From NCBI GenBank assembly GCA_036345935.2, contig JADWOT020000003.1, forward strand, positions 10,865,091-10,929,090: 64,000 nucleotides of DNA. The letters are read 5' to 3'. Numbering within the stretch: position 1 is the first letter of the stretch; each line of letters opens with the position of its first letter. Of this stretch, positions 10,314-23,292 are shown in pieces. A program made the translations under genes and the position numbers. This stretch comes from Taenia hydatigena. Its lineage: Eukaryota > Platyhelminthes > Cestoda > Cyclophyllidea > Taeniidae. The notes beneath the pieces are model-generated. The model was not told the origin of the DNA. It worked only from the letters and a program-made list of their open reading frames with translations, and searched no databases.

Positions 10314-13203
10314 GTACGTATAAATGCACGTTTATTTAGATTTGTAAAGTCTCTATTTATGCATACCATTTGCTTTTTATGCACGTTGATGAGGTGTAAC
10401 GCCTTAGTGCGAGGTGTAGTCCTTTAGATCGGCCAGAGTCACTGTGTATTTTATGGGAATCCAACGCTGGTATAGGAGTAACTGTATCTCTTCTTTCCCA
10501 TTTTCTACTCGTTCCACTTGTTTGTTGTCATCACTTGTTTGGGTGCCTTAACCCAGCGGAGTGGTATGCTTTAATTGATGATAGTTTCAACTTTTGTGCT
10601 CATCGACATCTGGTCATGCCGTTAGCTGCACTTATCCATTTCGCGCGTCTTGTTATCGCTTTTCGCTTAGAATAGTAGATGGCATACGTTCGTGCATTAA
10701 TCTTGTTTTATTCTAACCCAACCGTGAGAGGCCGCGCGTTTAGCGTGTTTGAATAAATGTGCATATACTTTTTGAGAATTTTGATTGGAACAAGTTGTTA
10801 GTGTTCATTACAAAGCATGTTAAAGTCGTAGTTACCATATTGAGTGTACTGGATGCTGGCAGGTAGAATACGGCAATTTGCTTTATAGCAAATTAGTGTT
10901 TTCTGCCAAAGTCGGAACAGTAAAATGGGCACTACGCACAGTTGCATGAAGTGAGCAGATTCCAATGTACTTGTGGTTAGAAAGCTTGCTGCTGCTTTAC
11001 TTCTTCTCATTGTTTTGTGGAGTTGCGAAGGACCATATCGTACTTTAATGGCCTTTTTTACGCGCGCTCAAATTTTACTGAGTGTCAAGCAATTTCGTCG
11101 GTTCCTTCTGCTGATGTTATTTGTAAGTGAGAAGAAAGGCAGGAAATAGGACACGAGTTTGACTGTTTAGTGTTCCTCGTGTAAGCCACGGAACTGTGTA
11201 CATTTGTCATTGTCGAAAGAAGCATCCCATGATGACTGCATCCGAAATACTTGTGGGTGGAATAGTTATTAGAAGCGTGTTGTCACGGTAATGACTTGGA
11301 AGACAACCCACTGATTACCTCGGTTTGTTCACTCCTGCTGTAGCAGTGTACTAGGTCCGGTGTGGTCTTCGCCACCCTTGTCTTAGTCGTGATAGTGAGC
11401 AGCTTTGGCTTTAGCTGTTTTTGCCTTGAGGCTGATAGTTGGCTGACGGGTCGCGGACACAGGCGAAATTGCAGGTTTGGCGTCTCCCTTAAGTTAGCCA
11501 GATTGGTATTCTTGACGGTCAATAGTTGGTGGATGTCTTTTTGGTTACTCGTGCTCTTTTCACCTATCTGTTAATAGGATTATTTGGTTGGTAGAGGTTT
11601 AAGTAGATAGACAGGCGAAGGTGAGGCGATCTACTTAATTCGTTGTCCATGGACATATGCGCCAGGTTATCTTCATTAGCTTTGCTTCAGGGGTGTGAGG
11701 TGTGACGTTGGAACGTTTATACAGTCCTGCTTGATGTGAGTGGTCGTGCCGCGTCATGTGCATTAGAACATTGGACTGTCGGAGCTGCTAAAATTAACAC
11801 CTCTCTGACGCCCTCACGACGCATTTTTCTGGGTGCATTGCTTCATCTTGATTGCATTATTGCTGCTAAGACTGCTTAGGATGGAAGTTGCTCACAGTGG
11901 AAAGGAATAGGTTGCTTCGCCGTGTTAGCTGTCTTGTTTACGTTCAATACTTGTTCCATCGTTTCAATCACACGCGCACACATGGCAGGTCTATTGTACA
12001 TACTGTTGATTGACAGTGCTGTCATGCGTGTGTCCGATGCAGTGGAGCTGTAGGTGTACTGGGTAGTTTGGGGGGGAAGGGGGAAGGGTGGGTGTCACCG
12101 GCATTGACATGCCCAAGGCATAGGGGCAAGTGGTGCACACGGACCTCGAACCCTTTAATGCGACGCCGACATGGGCAAAGGCCCTGTGTGGTCCAGTTTG
12201 CACCCTAGTTCTGCGTCATTATTTGGCTTTGTGTCTGTCGCACGAGTGCTTTTTTTGCGGTGCGCCGCCGCCTTTCTTGTGGTATATGAATAGCAGTGAT
12301 GAGAACCTGAATGGCACAGTCGTCGCATGTCGCGTCTTGCCCCCGCCTTTCCTTCTGATCATAGTATCCTTTTCCCCCATCACACCTATCATGGTGTTGT
12401 CTCGAGACGATTACTTTGCGAATTATTTTACTATCTATTTGTGTCGCTGTTCCTTTTTATTCACTTGTTCGGCCATTTAGTAGAGATGTGGAGGTAGAGT
12501 CTAGGTGAGGCAGTAAAGCTAGTGTCGGCTGTCTAATGACTTTTTTTTTTCAATCTCTTCATCCGCCGACCCACCTACATACCTGCTTATTAGTTGGTTT
12601 TTTTCGACTACCCATCTGTTCGCTCGGCCCCTTCTCGACCTGCAAAACGTGTGGCGGTGAATTTAGGCTGCATGCGGTAGGCATATGAGACTGACCGAGA
12701 CGGACCTGTGGACAATGAAAAGCTGTTAGAACGCACCTTAGTGAAGCGAATGTAAAGCTACGGGGGCAGGTGCAAACACCAATTTGACGCTGGTAGATTA
12801 CTAAAATTGCCGATTGAAAGTAAGGGAGGTGGGCAGTTATTAAGTCCTGTGGTTGCAAGAATGCAGGTGCTGCCGGAGATGGGATGCAGCAATGCTGAAA
12901 GGCTAGCTAGGCCACACTAGGCACCTATGGACGTCGAAGTGAAGTGGGCCATGTTAGTGCAGAGCTGTGCTGATGGCTTTTCGTGTGGCCGTGAATCCAT
13001 TTTCCTACAAATTGTGGGGAATGGCTACTCCAACGAGTAAATACATTGTCTGTTGCACAAGACTTGGTCTTCATGTAGGGGATTGCGCAAGACGGTGTTG
13101 GTTGGTTGGGTGTTCAAAATCATCAAACGCATGCAATGGAGTTGCGTGCCTCAACGCCGATCCAGACTAATCCACATGGACACGGGATCCATAACCGGGT
13201 ATC
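10314..13203. other. No gene recognised; two ORFs kept open in both B copies
   Basis: Open frames at 12130-12480 (plus) and 11283-11522 (minus) are also open in B2. For the first, I compared the codons: about eight changes are replacing and two are silent, plus one in-frame 3-base indel, which gives no sign of protein-level selection. For the second, B2 carries about 46 extra bases just upstream, flanked by gtc, which shifts the frame. Neither resembles a known family. Confidence 0.4.
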
Positions 13204-15372
13204 AGACCGCAGCACGTGTGTAGCGTGGTGTACAGAAGGGACAGTTGCATGGCTATCGTATCACTTCTGCTTTTCACACATTCCGATTGTGGAGAGGATG
13301 CTTTAACAGGAATCGCACCTGAAAGTATTGAGTAGTTGTGTCAGGCAGACACTGGGAATTGTGAAGTTTGCCCAACAAATAAAGGGTCTCAGGAATTACC
13401 ACTATGCGGGTAAGCTGAAGACCAACAATTTCAGGGCATCCACTGGCCGATAGACATTTACGCCTTTAAAGCGTCCAATTGATGACTAGGTTGATGCCTC
13501 CTGCTGGTACGGGTATCGAAGATTGTCGATGCCTCCTTTCACAAGAAACGTTGCTTATCACCGGGCTTCGTTGTACACAGGTACTGGCACTGGTCTGTGC
13601 CATTCTTGATAGATGATGTCTATTCCTTGTATAGCGTGATCTATCTCTTCCTGCTTCGCGTGACACCTCTGCATTATGAATGCTCATGGGGATATAAAAC
13701 CAGCACCTCTGTTTAGACCTTATTTCCTTCTTATTTATCGAGACTTTCCCAAATCCATGCTTGCTGTTTCCGTTTCGCAGGTTCAAATGTCGGTGGTGTG
13801 TGGATTGAATGGTGACGAGAGGTCGGCTGCCCAAAGCGGATTAGAAGTGTAATTTGTCGGTGTGGAAACACCGCTACCATCGTGAAGTGTACGAAAACCA
13901 CGCGTCAAGAGGGAAAGGGGACACTGGATCGATCACCTCTTTCTTCTGGCAGCCCTTTGGTGTTGAACAGCACAAACTCTCTGGATCCTGATTCCCCACT
14001 GTTCGTGATACCTACATCTCCCTATCCAAGCTGTGGTGATCTCTCCACAGTGTTGTGTGTTCCTGTTCATTTTTATAACTAGCAAATTTAAAAATGCTAC
14101 CCATTTGTATGTGTTTCTTCGCAAACAAGGGAACATAGGTGTTGAGTGATTTTGCGCATGTGATAATAAATGTGCTTTTTGATGGACGTAGTCGAGGTGT
14201 GTGAGGTGAGGTGGTGCACTGTGATATGCCAGAAGAGTCTCCAGATTGTGGTGGGGGTGCAGCAGTCACATTTTGCTACGACTGAGTGATTAAATAAAAA
14301 TGACTGTTCAGCGCACCACCTTTGTGTTGATTGGTGAGTGAGTACACAAAATATGCGTAATGGTTTAGGCTAGGTTTTGGCAAGTCTAAGTTGATTTGAA
14401 TAATAAATTGTAATTACTAAGACAGATTGAGATGGCGTGTCATCGGACGGCTAACGTGGTGACTTCAATTAGAACTGTTTTTATATAATTGAGGGTATTT
14501 TGGGCCAATGGGCCGCCCAATACTTTACTTGTGTCCACTTCCGTATGCCAAAGCAACTCGGCGGAATGGATTGCCACATTTTTGTTGATGCTGCAAGGAC
14601 AATGAATAAATTTTACTGAATGTAGACACACGAGTATGATTAGTGATGGATTTATTCCAATAGTGTCTATGAAACTTAATCATTTGGTCCTGCATGTCAA
14701 ATGTAATGCATCATCTACCGTTTAAGATCGGAAATAAATGCACTTGAGGTTCATAATTTCAAACACACAATCTAACTGCAAATTGTGTATTTTGTTAAGC
14801 AACACAAGTCTTTAAGCCAATCAAGTCGCTCATCATTGTGAGATCATCAGCGGTGACTGCTTTCCACCTTTTTGGTAAAATGGGTCCTTTGATGCACTAA
14901 AACGTCATGATTTCGGTAGGAAAGGCATGAATTTCACTGGAACGTGTCGCGTCTGACTGGAGCATAATTTGCTGATCATGAGGCCTCTACCTAGCGATTC
15001 AGGGTTAGAATTCTGCCTTTGGCATCACTTTACATGTAACTCAGGTAAGAATAAATTACATTTTATGATTCCTTACCACGCTTGTCGTGCATAAAGTAAC
15101 AACAGCTATTTACTATGCATTGCTTTGCTTTTTATCCAAGATATTAGCCGTTAATGCGCAGTGAAATTGCTTTATACAAATATCTGTGGCACGCATATCT
15201 CTCAACTACGTTAAAATCTTAGTCAATTTAAGTTAGTGAGTAGCTTTAGGGCTGTAGCTAGAAGCCTTCAAAGAAGGCGAGGAAAGGAGTTATTTACGAA
15301 AGAGCTGCTCACCGCGTTCGACCGCCATCGGAGAGGTCAGAATGCTGTCAGATTTGTACTGGTAGCCTTGAT
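13204..15372. other. B1-specific segment, about 2.2 kb
   Basis: Homology to B2 stops after ataaccgggtatca and resumes at ttgatcaatgtaagc. B2 has an unrelated segment of about 284 bases there instead (46604-46887). No gene is recognised in this segment. A stretch near 14950-15060 weakly recalls the end of the 610-bp tandem unit at 7790-7850, but too weakly to call. Confidence 0.7.
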
Positions 15373-15928
15373 CAATGTAAGCATAAGGCATAACATGGGT
15401 GAAAAGTGGCAAGCGCTTTGTGCTCGAAGTATTCCTTACTTTGGTCTTAAAGTGATTCCAATAAGGCCCCGACCGTTATCTTGTGTGGTGCCAAATACGT
15501 AGGTCTCCTCTGAAACTATGGCATTTGGTGTCATGCGGCTCTACCAAGAGTGTGCATGAACAAACAACCAGGGTGAATGGATATCGCACTTCCGCACGAT
15601 TGGTTCATTCCAATCTAACGTTAGTTAGGATTAGGCCCCAAGTGTTGGGTTACTTGCGTCTCCGCGAAGTGCAGTTCGATTGTAAGACATTTAATGCTTA
15701 GAAATGAACACAATTTAATGCAAATGATTTTAATACGTAAACTAGGCTGCCTTAAGTAAACAGCTGAGATCCACTTTCTTGGCTTTCCACCTACAGTTAT
15801 TTAATCTTGTACTCAGCAGTTTCTTTCGTCGCTGGTAGCTGCGATGTTCCTCAAGTTGGGCAGCAAAAATTTGGACCTGGACGACAGTTAAGTGGACTAT
15901 TTTGGCGAAGGAAGCCAAACTAACGCAA

Positions 15929-17160
15929 GCATATAGAGCTCTGTTATATTTTGTTTACTTAGATTCAGAATCGAACTGAATTGTAATTTAGCAGCTTAAA
16001 TCATTTAGTAGTTACTTGCGGCAGTTCTCAAATCAAATTATAAAAAGTAAGGTTCGGCCGATGACGAGAGCGCCTAGTTTGACACAGATGATTGATAACC
16101 TACATTCAAACAGTCGGGTACCTCTGCGACCAAAAATGCTCCAAATTGAAAGTCATAAGCTCAATTTTATTCTGTAAATGCTTCCAACAAGTGTATAGAG
16201 CATAACTCTTCTTTCTCTTTTGATCCAGAACCGGTCAGAACTAAAACTCAACATTCTGGTTTTTTTCTTTGGTTGTTTGCGGTAGTTTTTGTTCGCAAAT
16301 CAATTAATTTTGGCGCGTCTGTTATGTAGGATTTCCATTTTGGCAAAGAAAGTTACGGCAGTTCTCGTTTTAAAATCGGACAACGCAGGTGTGGCCGATG
16401 TGTAGGGAGGGTGTCGATCGGGACAAGGAAAGCTGGGACACTCGGCTTCAGAGACGCGTTCTCTTTTACCTCTTTTGATCGAGAATTGCTGACAATCGAG
16501 ATTCGGCAGCTTACTTCTTTTGGAAACTTATGCAACATTCCCTGTTATAAAATCTGGCAGTGTAGGTGTAACCAAAATGCAAATTGCCTATATTGGCAAA
16601 CAGAGTTGAAAGAATGCGGAAACAAAGGAAAATATGAATATAGGGAGGAATTTGTACACTCAGGGCAAAGATAAAGTGGTTTGTGTTTGAGCATATGGGA
16701 CAAAGAAAGTAAAGCCGATTAGAGTAAATCAGGAAGTGCAGTCTTAAGAATAGATTGTTTGAGAGAGCAGGAAGATATTTCATGCTTCCTAAACACTTGT
16801 CTTCCTTTCTCCTTAATAGTATTATGCAGGGGATTCGCTCTTTCCATACATGCTCCTGCTTCCCCTTCCTTCTTACCCACGATCCATCCGTATGCTACTC
16901 TCATTCCTCACTTTGTTTGCGCACGTCGTTTCAATATTATCACATCTGGTATTCAATGTAAATCACATAGAAAAAAGACCATTATTAGCCTCTTCTAATG
17001 TGTCATTCGAAAAGTTAAATGTTTTTCGCTAAGCCAGTTTCTTTATATTTTACTCACTCACATAGCTAGATGAGTGGGAGAATGAATCAGTGTAGAAAAG
17101 GATGGGAGAAAATAAGGAAGAAATGAAGAACATTGCACCGTAGATCCATAAGCACGACTT
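15929..17160. repeat. Block A, copy 2
   Basis: This copy follows the end of B1 without a break and is nearly identical to 1-1232. It is the only copy that runs through into block C, which gives the true A/C junction at about 17160. Confidence 0.9.
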
Positions 17161-17565
17161 CTTATCTCTATGCCTCAATTTTTACCACTCCTTTGTCTCT
17201 TTCTGCTTAAAATCCTTATTACTTTGCTCCTATCGATGGCGAATGGAGCGCCATTGCCTTTCTCATCAGAAAAGCCTTTTCGTTAACCCAATAGCAGTCT
17301 TTAGGGGTGATTTGTCGGTTCCTTAAACCTAAATTCAACCGTGCACTATGCTTGCTGTGCTGCACTTACTTTTCACGTCTCAAATTCCCAATAAAAAGCA
17401 GCATAAGGAGAACTGCTGGTGTACAACAACTTGCTCAACATTCATGTGCCACTGCGGAAGAACTGTAGCGCGGTACGCACGTCCAAGCTTGACTAATTTG
17501 GACTGAGCCAGAATAGGCAAGATTAGCGACCTAGGCTGGATTGTGACGAGCTCGAGTAAGGCGCC

Positions 17566-18175
17566 TTATACGTTGCTATTTAAAATGACCCGCCTAATCA
17601 ATTCGACACAACTCATTTCATTGAGAGTAGAGGTGTTCACTATAAATCGCGCAGACAAGGCACGCTGACTAGAAGTAGACCTAATGACGTCTTGGGAATG
17701 AATGGAGAGGAGATCTCTTGTCTACGCCTCCTCTCTCATGTGCTCTATGCACTTACAGGTATTGCGTCTTACCTAATGTCATACCGTCTGTGCTCCTCGC
17801 ATAAAATACATACGGAAAAGAGGAGTGAATGATTCCTACAATTTAGATTCTTACTCGACACTCTCACTTATTTCAGATTAAAGTGGACTCGGCACATGTG
17901 ATTGGCAGGACTCATGCACCATGTGAAGAAAATTTGTCTCCTGCAAGACGCAATACGTGTGAGTGAATAGAGTGCAGTAGGCGACAAAGGAGACAGTCTC
18001 CGAAGATGTGTTGGAGTAGGACATGAGAAAGGAGGCGTAGACAAGAGAGAGTGCTTGCCTTTCCATGTGTGTTCTGATCCCTAGTATCTGCGAGAAGGAG
18101 AAGACCTAAACTTGCATGACATGAGGTTGTATCGAGTTGATTAGGCAGGCCAAATTAAAATACTAAGACGGACTT
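17566..18175. repeat. Imperfect inverted repeat, about 600 bp
   Basis: The left arm (about 17566-17790) matches the reverse complement of the right arm (about 17925-18175). Matching landmarks, in order on both arms, are cgcctaatcaa, tcttgtctacgcctcct, tctcatgt and gtattgcgtctt. The spacer is about 134 bases. The arms are diverged and of slightly different length. It has the shape of a decayed foldback or MITE-like element; no target-site duplication was confirmed. Confidence 0.7.
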
Positions 18176-18180
18176 AAATT

Positions 18181-21100
18181 TAATACATAAGACGCCTGTG
18201 GGGACGGGGTATGCTCGGTAGATGAGAGCTTAACGACCCGCCCCTAGCTATTACTATTGAGCTAACGAAGGGGCATTTCTGATGCGTACTCCTACTTCTG
18301 TGCTTGGAATAATTGTTGTTTTGCATTCGGAACGGCAATTGTGGGCTATGCGTTTTTTCGGCAGGAGTTAGGTAACATGAATTTTCAGCTGAATGAGACA
18401 GGGAATGATTAAGGTAGATGCGAAGAGATGAAAACTCGCTGGAATAGAAGGAGTAAGAGTAGAGATGGACAGAAAAGGATTGAAAGTATAAACGTTGCAG
18501 GATGACTCTCCACATTGCTCTGGTGTAGCCTTCTTTACTGCTTCCCATATTTCTACCATCTATTCCTGAACTGATTTAATCGCTTACTCATCTGGACACG
18601 TGTCTAGGCAAAATTTGAAGATTTCTTCCCAATGACACGTGAACTGCCTAGTCATAGCTCTCTTTCCATGTGATTATGGTGGATATCGAATATGAAAATA
18701 TTGAAATGACGCATGCAAGTGAATTTCGGGAGTGGAAGGTAGCACTGGTAGAGGAAGGGGTGTTAGCATCAAAATTCACCCCTAATTTCTATGATATCTA
18801 TCTGTTTTCCCCCTTTCAGCATCTCTAAAATTAAGGATTGAAAGCCTTGGAGTGATGAGGTGATGGAGAGGGTTGCGACGGAAGTAAAGGATACAATGAC
18901 GGCTGGGGACAAGAATGAAAAGAGGCAGGAGAGAAGCACCGACGAATAACTGAATGGCATGAACGGCAAGGTGGTAAAGGAAGAACAGCATTTCTGACAG
19001 TTTGTCGTGTGGTAGATTAATTTAACCTGACACGTGTAAATCGATTGCAACACGTGCCGTGTGGTGTCGCTCAGTGCCGTCTAGGTGTGGACGTTGGACA
19101 GAACTACTAAGAGGTGGTTTTGAGGGAGCTGGCGCCACTCACTTCTGTGCTTTCGTGACTTGATTAAGTTATGTGCATCTTAGTGCATGCAAAGGAGGAG
19201 GAAGAGAATGAGAAGAACCACCGATGCTAATGTGCTTTGACTTAAATGCGCTGCCTCGTTGTGACTGCTTGTCCTCGGCTTTTCTTGAGAGGATGCCTGT
19301 TATGCAGTGACAACGCATTCCTTGCGATTACTATGGCTCGAGCGAAGGTGCGTTTCTGCCGATCAATCTAATTCCATACCAAGATCCATTGTTGCCTTGC
19401 ACCAGGGAGTACAATGGTGGCGAGCAAACATCACCAACCTGGGCGAAGCAACGAAAGAATGATTGGGTACGAGACGAAAGCGAGAGGTTTACGGAGGGTA
19501 AGTAGAGGAAAGGATGGGAAAGGTCAACATGGGGACGTCTCTGCATGGTGCTGGGGCACTGAATTTCTTATTTTTTTCTTTCTGCATGTTCTTAAATTTC
19601 TCCATTGGCCCACTTTCCTAGCCATGTATTTAAGTGGAGCATACAGAAATCAATTTTGTGGAAGGAATATGAATTCCTTCAAACGCCACACTCGAGGACG
19701 CTACCCATATTTCTACCCTGATTAGTGAAACACACGAGGATATCAGTTGTGACGAAAATTAGGATAGGGGGAAGGAAGGGAAGATAAAGCAGGGGAGGAG
19801 GGGAAGCTGGTGGCATACGTTATCCATAGTCTTTAAACTTTTAATCTCTTCTGGTCTTTTGACGTTAAAACGGTGAAGTGTAGGATTGGGGACATCAGAG
19901 AGATTGAGAGGGAAGCAGTGGCGATGGAGGCTGAGAAGTAGACCAAAGGTGAGCAGCTGACAAAGGAGTACTGAAGCACTGGTGAAGAATTGAGTGGTTG
20001 AAACGACGATAACCTGGGAAGCAAGATAAATGGTGGAAGGCGACAGAACGCCGTGTGATTGTTTTTTTCACTTGATTGGTGGTTCGTGGTGTCTGGTGGT
20101 TTCTTAGAAGCAAATGTCATTTGTCTTTGTGCTTCTTTACTTCAGCTGACACTCGTGCATTATTGCGCGTGTGCCTTAAATGCTTCGCATTATGTCGATT
20201 GTCATAACTTGATTTCCTTCCCACCATGGCGATTAGATAAGAGTGCGATGGAGAAGCAACTTAAAAAGCTGTACTTTTCCTTTTTTGGCAGCACAAGAAT
20301 CGGATGTTGGAGTGCTAAGAACTCGCAGCAACAAATAACAGTGATGACGAAACAACCGCTAACACTTACATCAATTAGGAGAATTGTGAAGGCTCGCCAA
20401 ATAAGTGTCACCCATGTGGGATAGCTAAAAACATGCTTTCAAATCTATCAGAATTACCTTTGCTTCTATTGCATGGACCGTAAAGTTGCGCGATGCATTT
20501 CCGATTGCTTGCTAACTGAGTGACTGTCTTGCGATGGGAAGCAGTTTTGCATTGCAGTGATGGGTGGTCAGACTCACAAATCATTCGGCCATTGCCTCAA
20601 TAGTCTGCGTTTCATATTTTTTTCAATCGCGAACATAGGCGTTCCCTACAAGTCCCTCCAGAAGACCAAACCTTTGCCGCTGCAGTACATCTGATTGGTA
20701 ACATTTGAAGAAATTGTGAAAACCTGATGCATGGCAGCGCAAGACCTCTTCCGGCAAAATAACCATCTTTAAGCCTTTGCGTTTCGATGAGATCTAGACA
20801 CCGCATTAGTTATTTTCTCCGTTATCCTTCACGTCCTTTTAAACGATGTCCTTCATCACCTCATGTCGTGTGATGATAGAGTGGATTGAATAGGTATGGA
20901 GATCTGAGAACTCGAAGTTTGATGGAAATGATGGTAATGGATTTCGAGTTGCCTGCTCCAAGAGCACAAGTAATTTAGCGATGATATGCCTTCTTCAAGT
21001 GCATTAGTCAACCTATGTAGATTATGTTTGCAGACTGTAGAGAATCACTAAGAATGACACCATTGTAAGGCAAAAATTTGGTTGTAGAGGTGTACAAAAT

Positions 21101-23280
21101 GTTGCCTACTGGGATCGAATAACATGCAATTTAGCATTTTGGACATTTGTCAAGTCTTCATTCATCACAGATTTGCATTTCGCCTTAAGCAACAAAATTT
21201 TACACAAAAAGATCTTTGGTTCTATTTGCATTGAAAATGATTATCTTCTGTTTTACTTCAATTGTGCTTTAATAAAGGCCATTTATCTAATTGGACCACT
21301 TTTGCTAATCGGTTACCCATTGTGCTTACACTGACCTCTACATAAAGCGAAGCAGAATGACCTTTCACTTTATATCTTTGTGGCACGAATATTTTCAACT
21401 GGATTTACGCTTTTAGACAAGATCCCAAGTCAGAAGGCAATGATTGGTCAACCTCCGCCAGACCGTTAATTTCACAACCATGCCAACTTCTACTGCGTCC
21501 AATCAGCGCAGCGCAGCATGCGCGTAAATGGCTCATTTAAGCCAATCGCCTCCGAAGATGTAGTGGGCAATAACGCAGCATTGTGTGTGCATTGGGCATC
21601 TTTGGATTTTGCGAAACCCTTGCCTGACAATTTTCGCAAGCGTGTGCACTTGCAATGTTCTCCACAATCAACTAGTAGTATGAATATCGCCTTTTGATAA
21701 GGCTCTGCAAAACCACTGAACCTGCCAGAAATAACGAGCGCATCGGCTCAGTGTCATGTGCGAAAATTCCTTTTAGTTGCACCCTAACTTATTTATCTTT
21801 TTAAAAAATGCATATGAACTATAAATGAATTTCTATCTGATGAGTACGGAAATTCTTCTTTAGCTAGATTAACGCCGTTGCCTTGACAACAAACTGGTTA
21901 AAAATCAGGTAATCCTAGTTTCAAAGTCGTCCATATGACGCATTGCTTAGGTCAGTTTTCCAAATCAAGCATTTAAGCTTCTGTCTGTGTGTTCTCAATT
22001 GTTAATCCAAACAAACTTTGAAGTGCGTAAATCACATCTCCACTGAGTGACGGAACAAATAGGTGGTAATGAGGATTTGTTTCAATGCACTTTCCATATG
22101 ATTGACATTCAATACACCCCAATCAAAGGCGCTTCAACTTTGATCCACTAATACTAAAACACGGTACTTCAGCGTTTGGTCACAGTTGCTATTATGCTAA
22201 TAATAAGTGCAATGACGTTTTTCTCATTGACAAAATCCATGCAACTTGTTGCCGCCTCAACCTCGATGCCATTGACTTGTATAGACTATGCTAGTATAAG
22301 GTTAAAAGTAGAAGAGGGATTCGAACCAGATGCTCGACACAACCATGAGATGAGTTGGCTGATTTCGCTGAGTAATTTTACTGAATAAAAGTGTAGAGCC
22401 TCCTATTTTCACTCAGCAGTGCCACAAGTTATTGAGCTGTGCAATTTTCGAATCGTAAATTTGGAAATTAGGCGTAACAGAATCTGCACTGCTTATGAGG
22501 TGTGCCAACAATTATCTTGGCGATTTGCGCACGTGTCTGCTGGATGCTACTGAGGTCACCAGCCAGAGAGGAGATAATTGGTAGACTTCTGAGAGGGCGG
22601 CATAATACACAAATGCAAAGAGTGCGCGATGGCACGGCCATTCTGTAGTTGTCAAGTGAGCATATCGCAAGGACCACCTGAGAAGGAATCTGCGTGGGGC
22701 CTAATCCTGATCGAAAGGAGAGAGGAAGGGAAAACAGGCACGTGAGCGAAAACACCATTATCCAGGATGTTTGAGGATCAGCAATTAAGTGCAACTTTCG
22801 AAAAGTTGGAAAGAAAAGCATTTTAGGTTCGCAGGCACCTGAAACACCGATCTTTTAATAACGCGTGCCGGCTGTGATCATGTCGACATTTAGACTCATC
22901 GATTTCTGCTTTACTGAAAGGGTTCTGGAGGCATCTTCGAACGTAAGACACTTTACCGATGTTAACCAAACTATTGGTTAAACAAATCTGTGCCTTGACG
23001 GTAAAATGAGCCAAAAATTTTGGATTAGACCGCTCGCTGATGCTTCAGTTAGAGGGATCGAGACATCCACCATCGTGTATGACAGAAGAATTAAATCTTT
23101 GCTTATCTCATCGCAGACATCAAGGCATGAATGAGCACTTGACACATAAATGTAATGACAGCCTCTACTTACATGCAGGTGCACATGTTCTTATTTCACT
23201 CCTTTTGTTTGTACAGGTGCGTCAATGCGGGATGCCCATTTGTACCCAAAGGAAGGACAAAATCGCATGATTAACAATTA
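18181..23280. other. No gene recognised
   Basis: Both strands were read. Open frames are short and composition is ordinary. On the minus strand near 22320 there is a perfect tRNA B-box-like string, but no paired T stem, A box or acceptor stem goes with it. The region flanks the homeobox pseudogene and could hold regulatory remnants, but nothing specific can be shown. Confidence 0.5.
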
Positions 23281-23292
23281 GCCGTATCAGCT

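Larger units (their letters stand above)
1333..15928. repeat. Block B, copy 1
   Basis: This block is colinear with 32711-47442. The offset is about 31378 at the left end. It changes to about 31620 after a 289-base difference, to about 33340 after a 1.7-kb difference, and changes again after a swap near 13204. Identity is high between these indels. The whole block is followed directly by a copy of block A in both places, so the duplicated unit includes the B-A junction. Confidence 0.9.

Noticed and set aside
12130..12480. 116-codon ORF conserved as 115 codons in B2 (45520-45867)
   Set aside because: The codon comparison gives about eight replacing against two silent changes, with no domain. 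Openness in recently duplicated DNA is not evidence of a gene.
22300..22340. Possible tRNA on the minus strand, based on a perfect B-box-like string near 22320
   Set aside because: Only two of five T-stem pairs form, and no A box, anticodon arm or acceptor stem was found.
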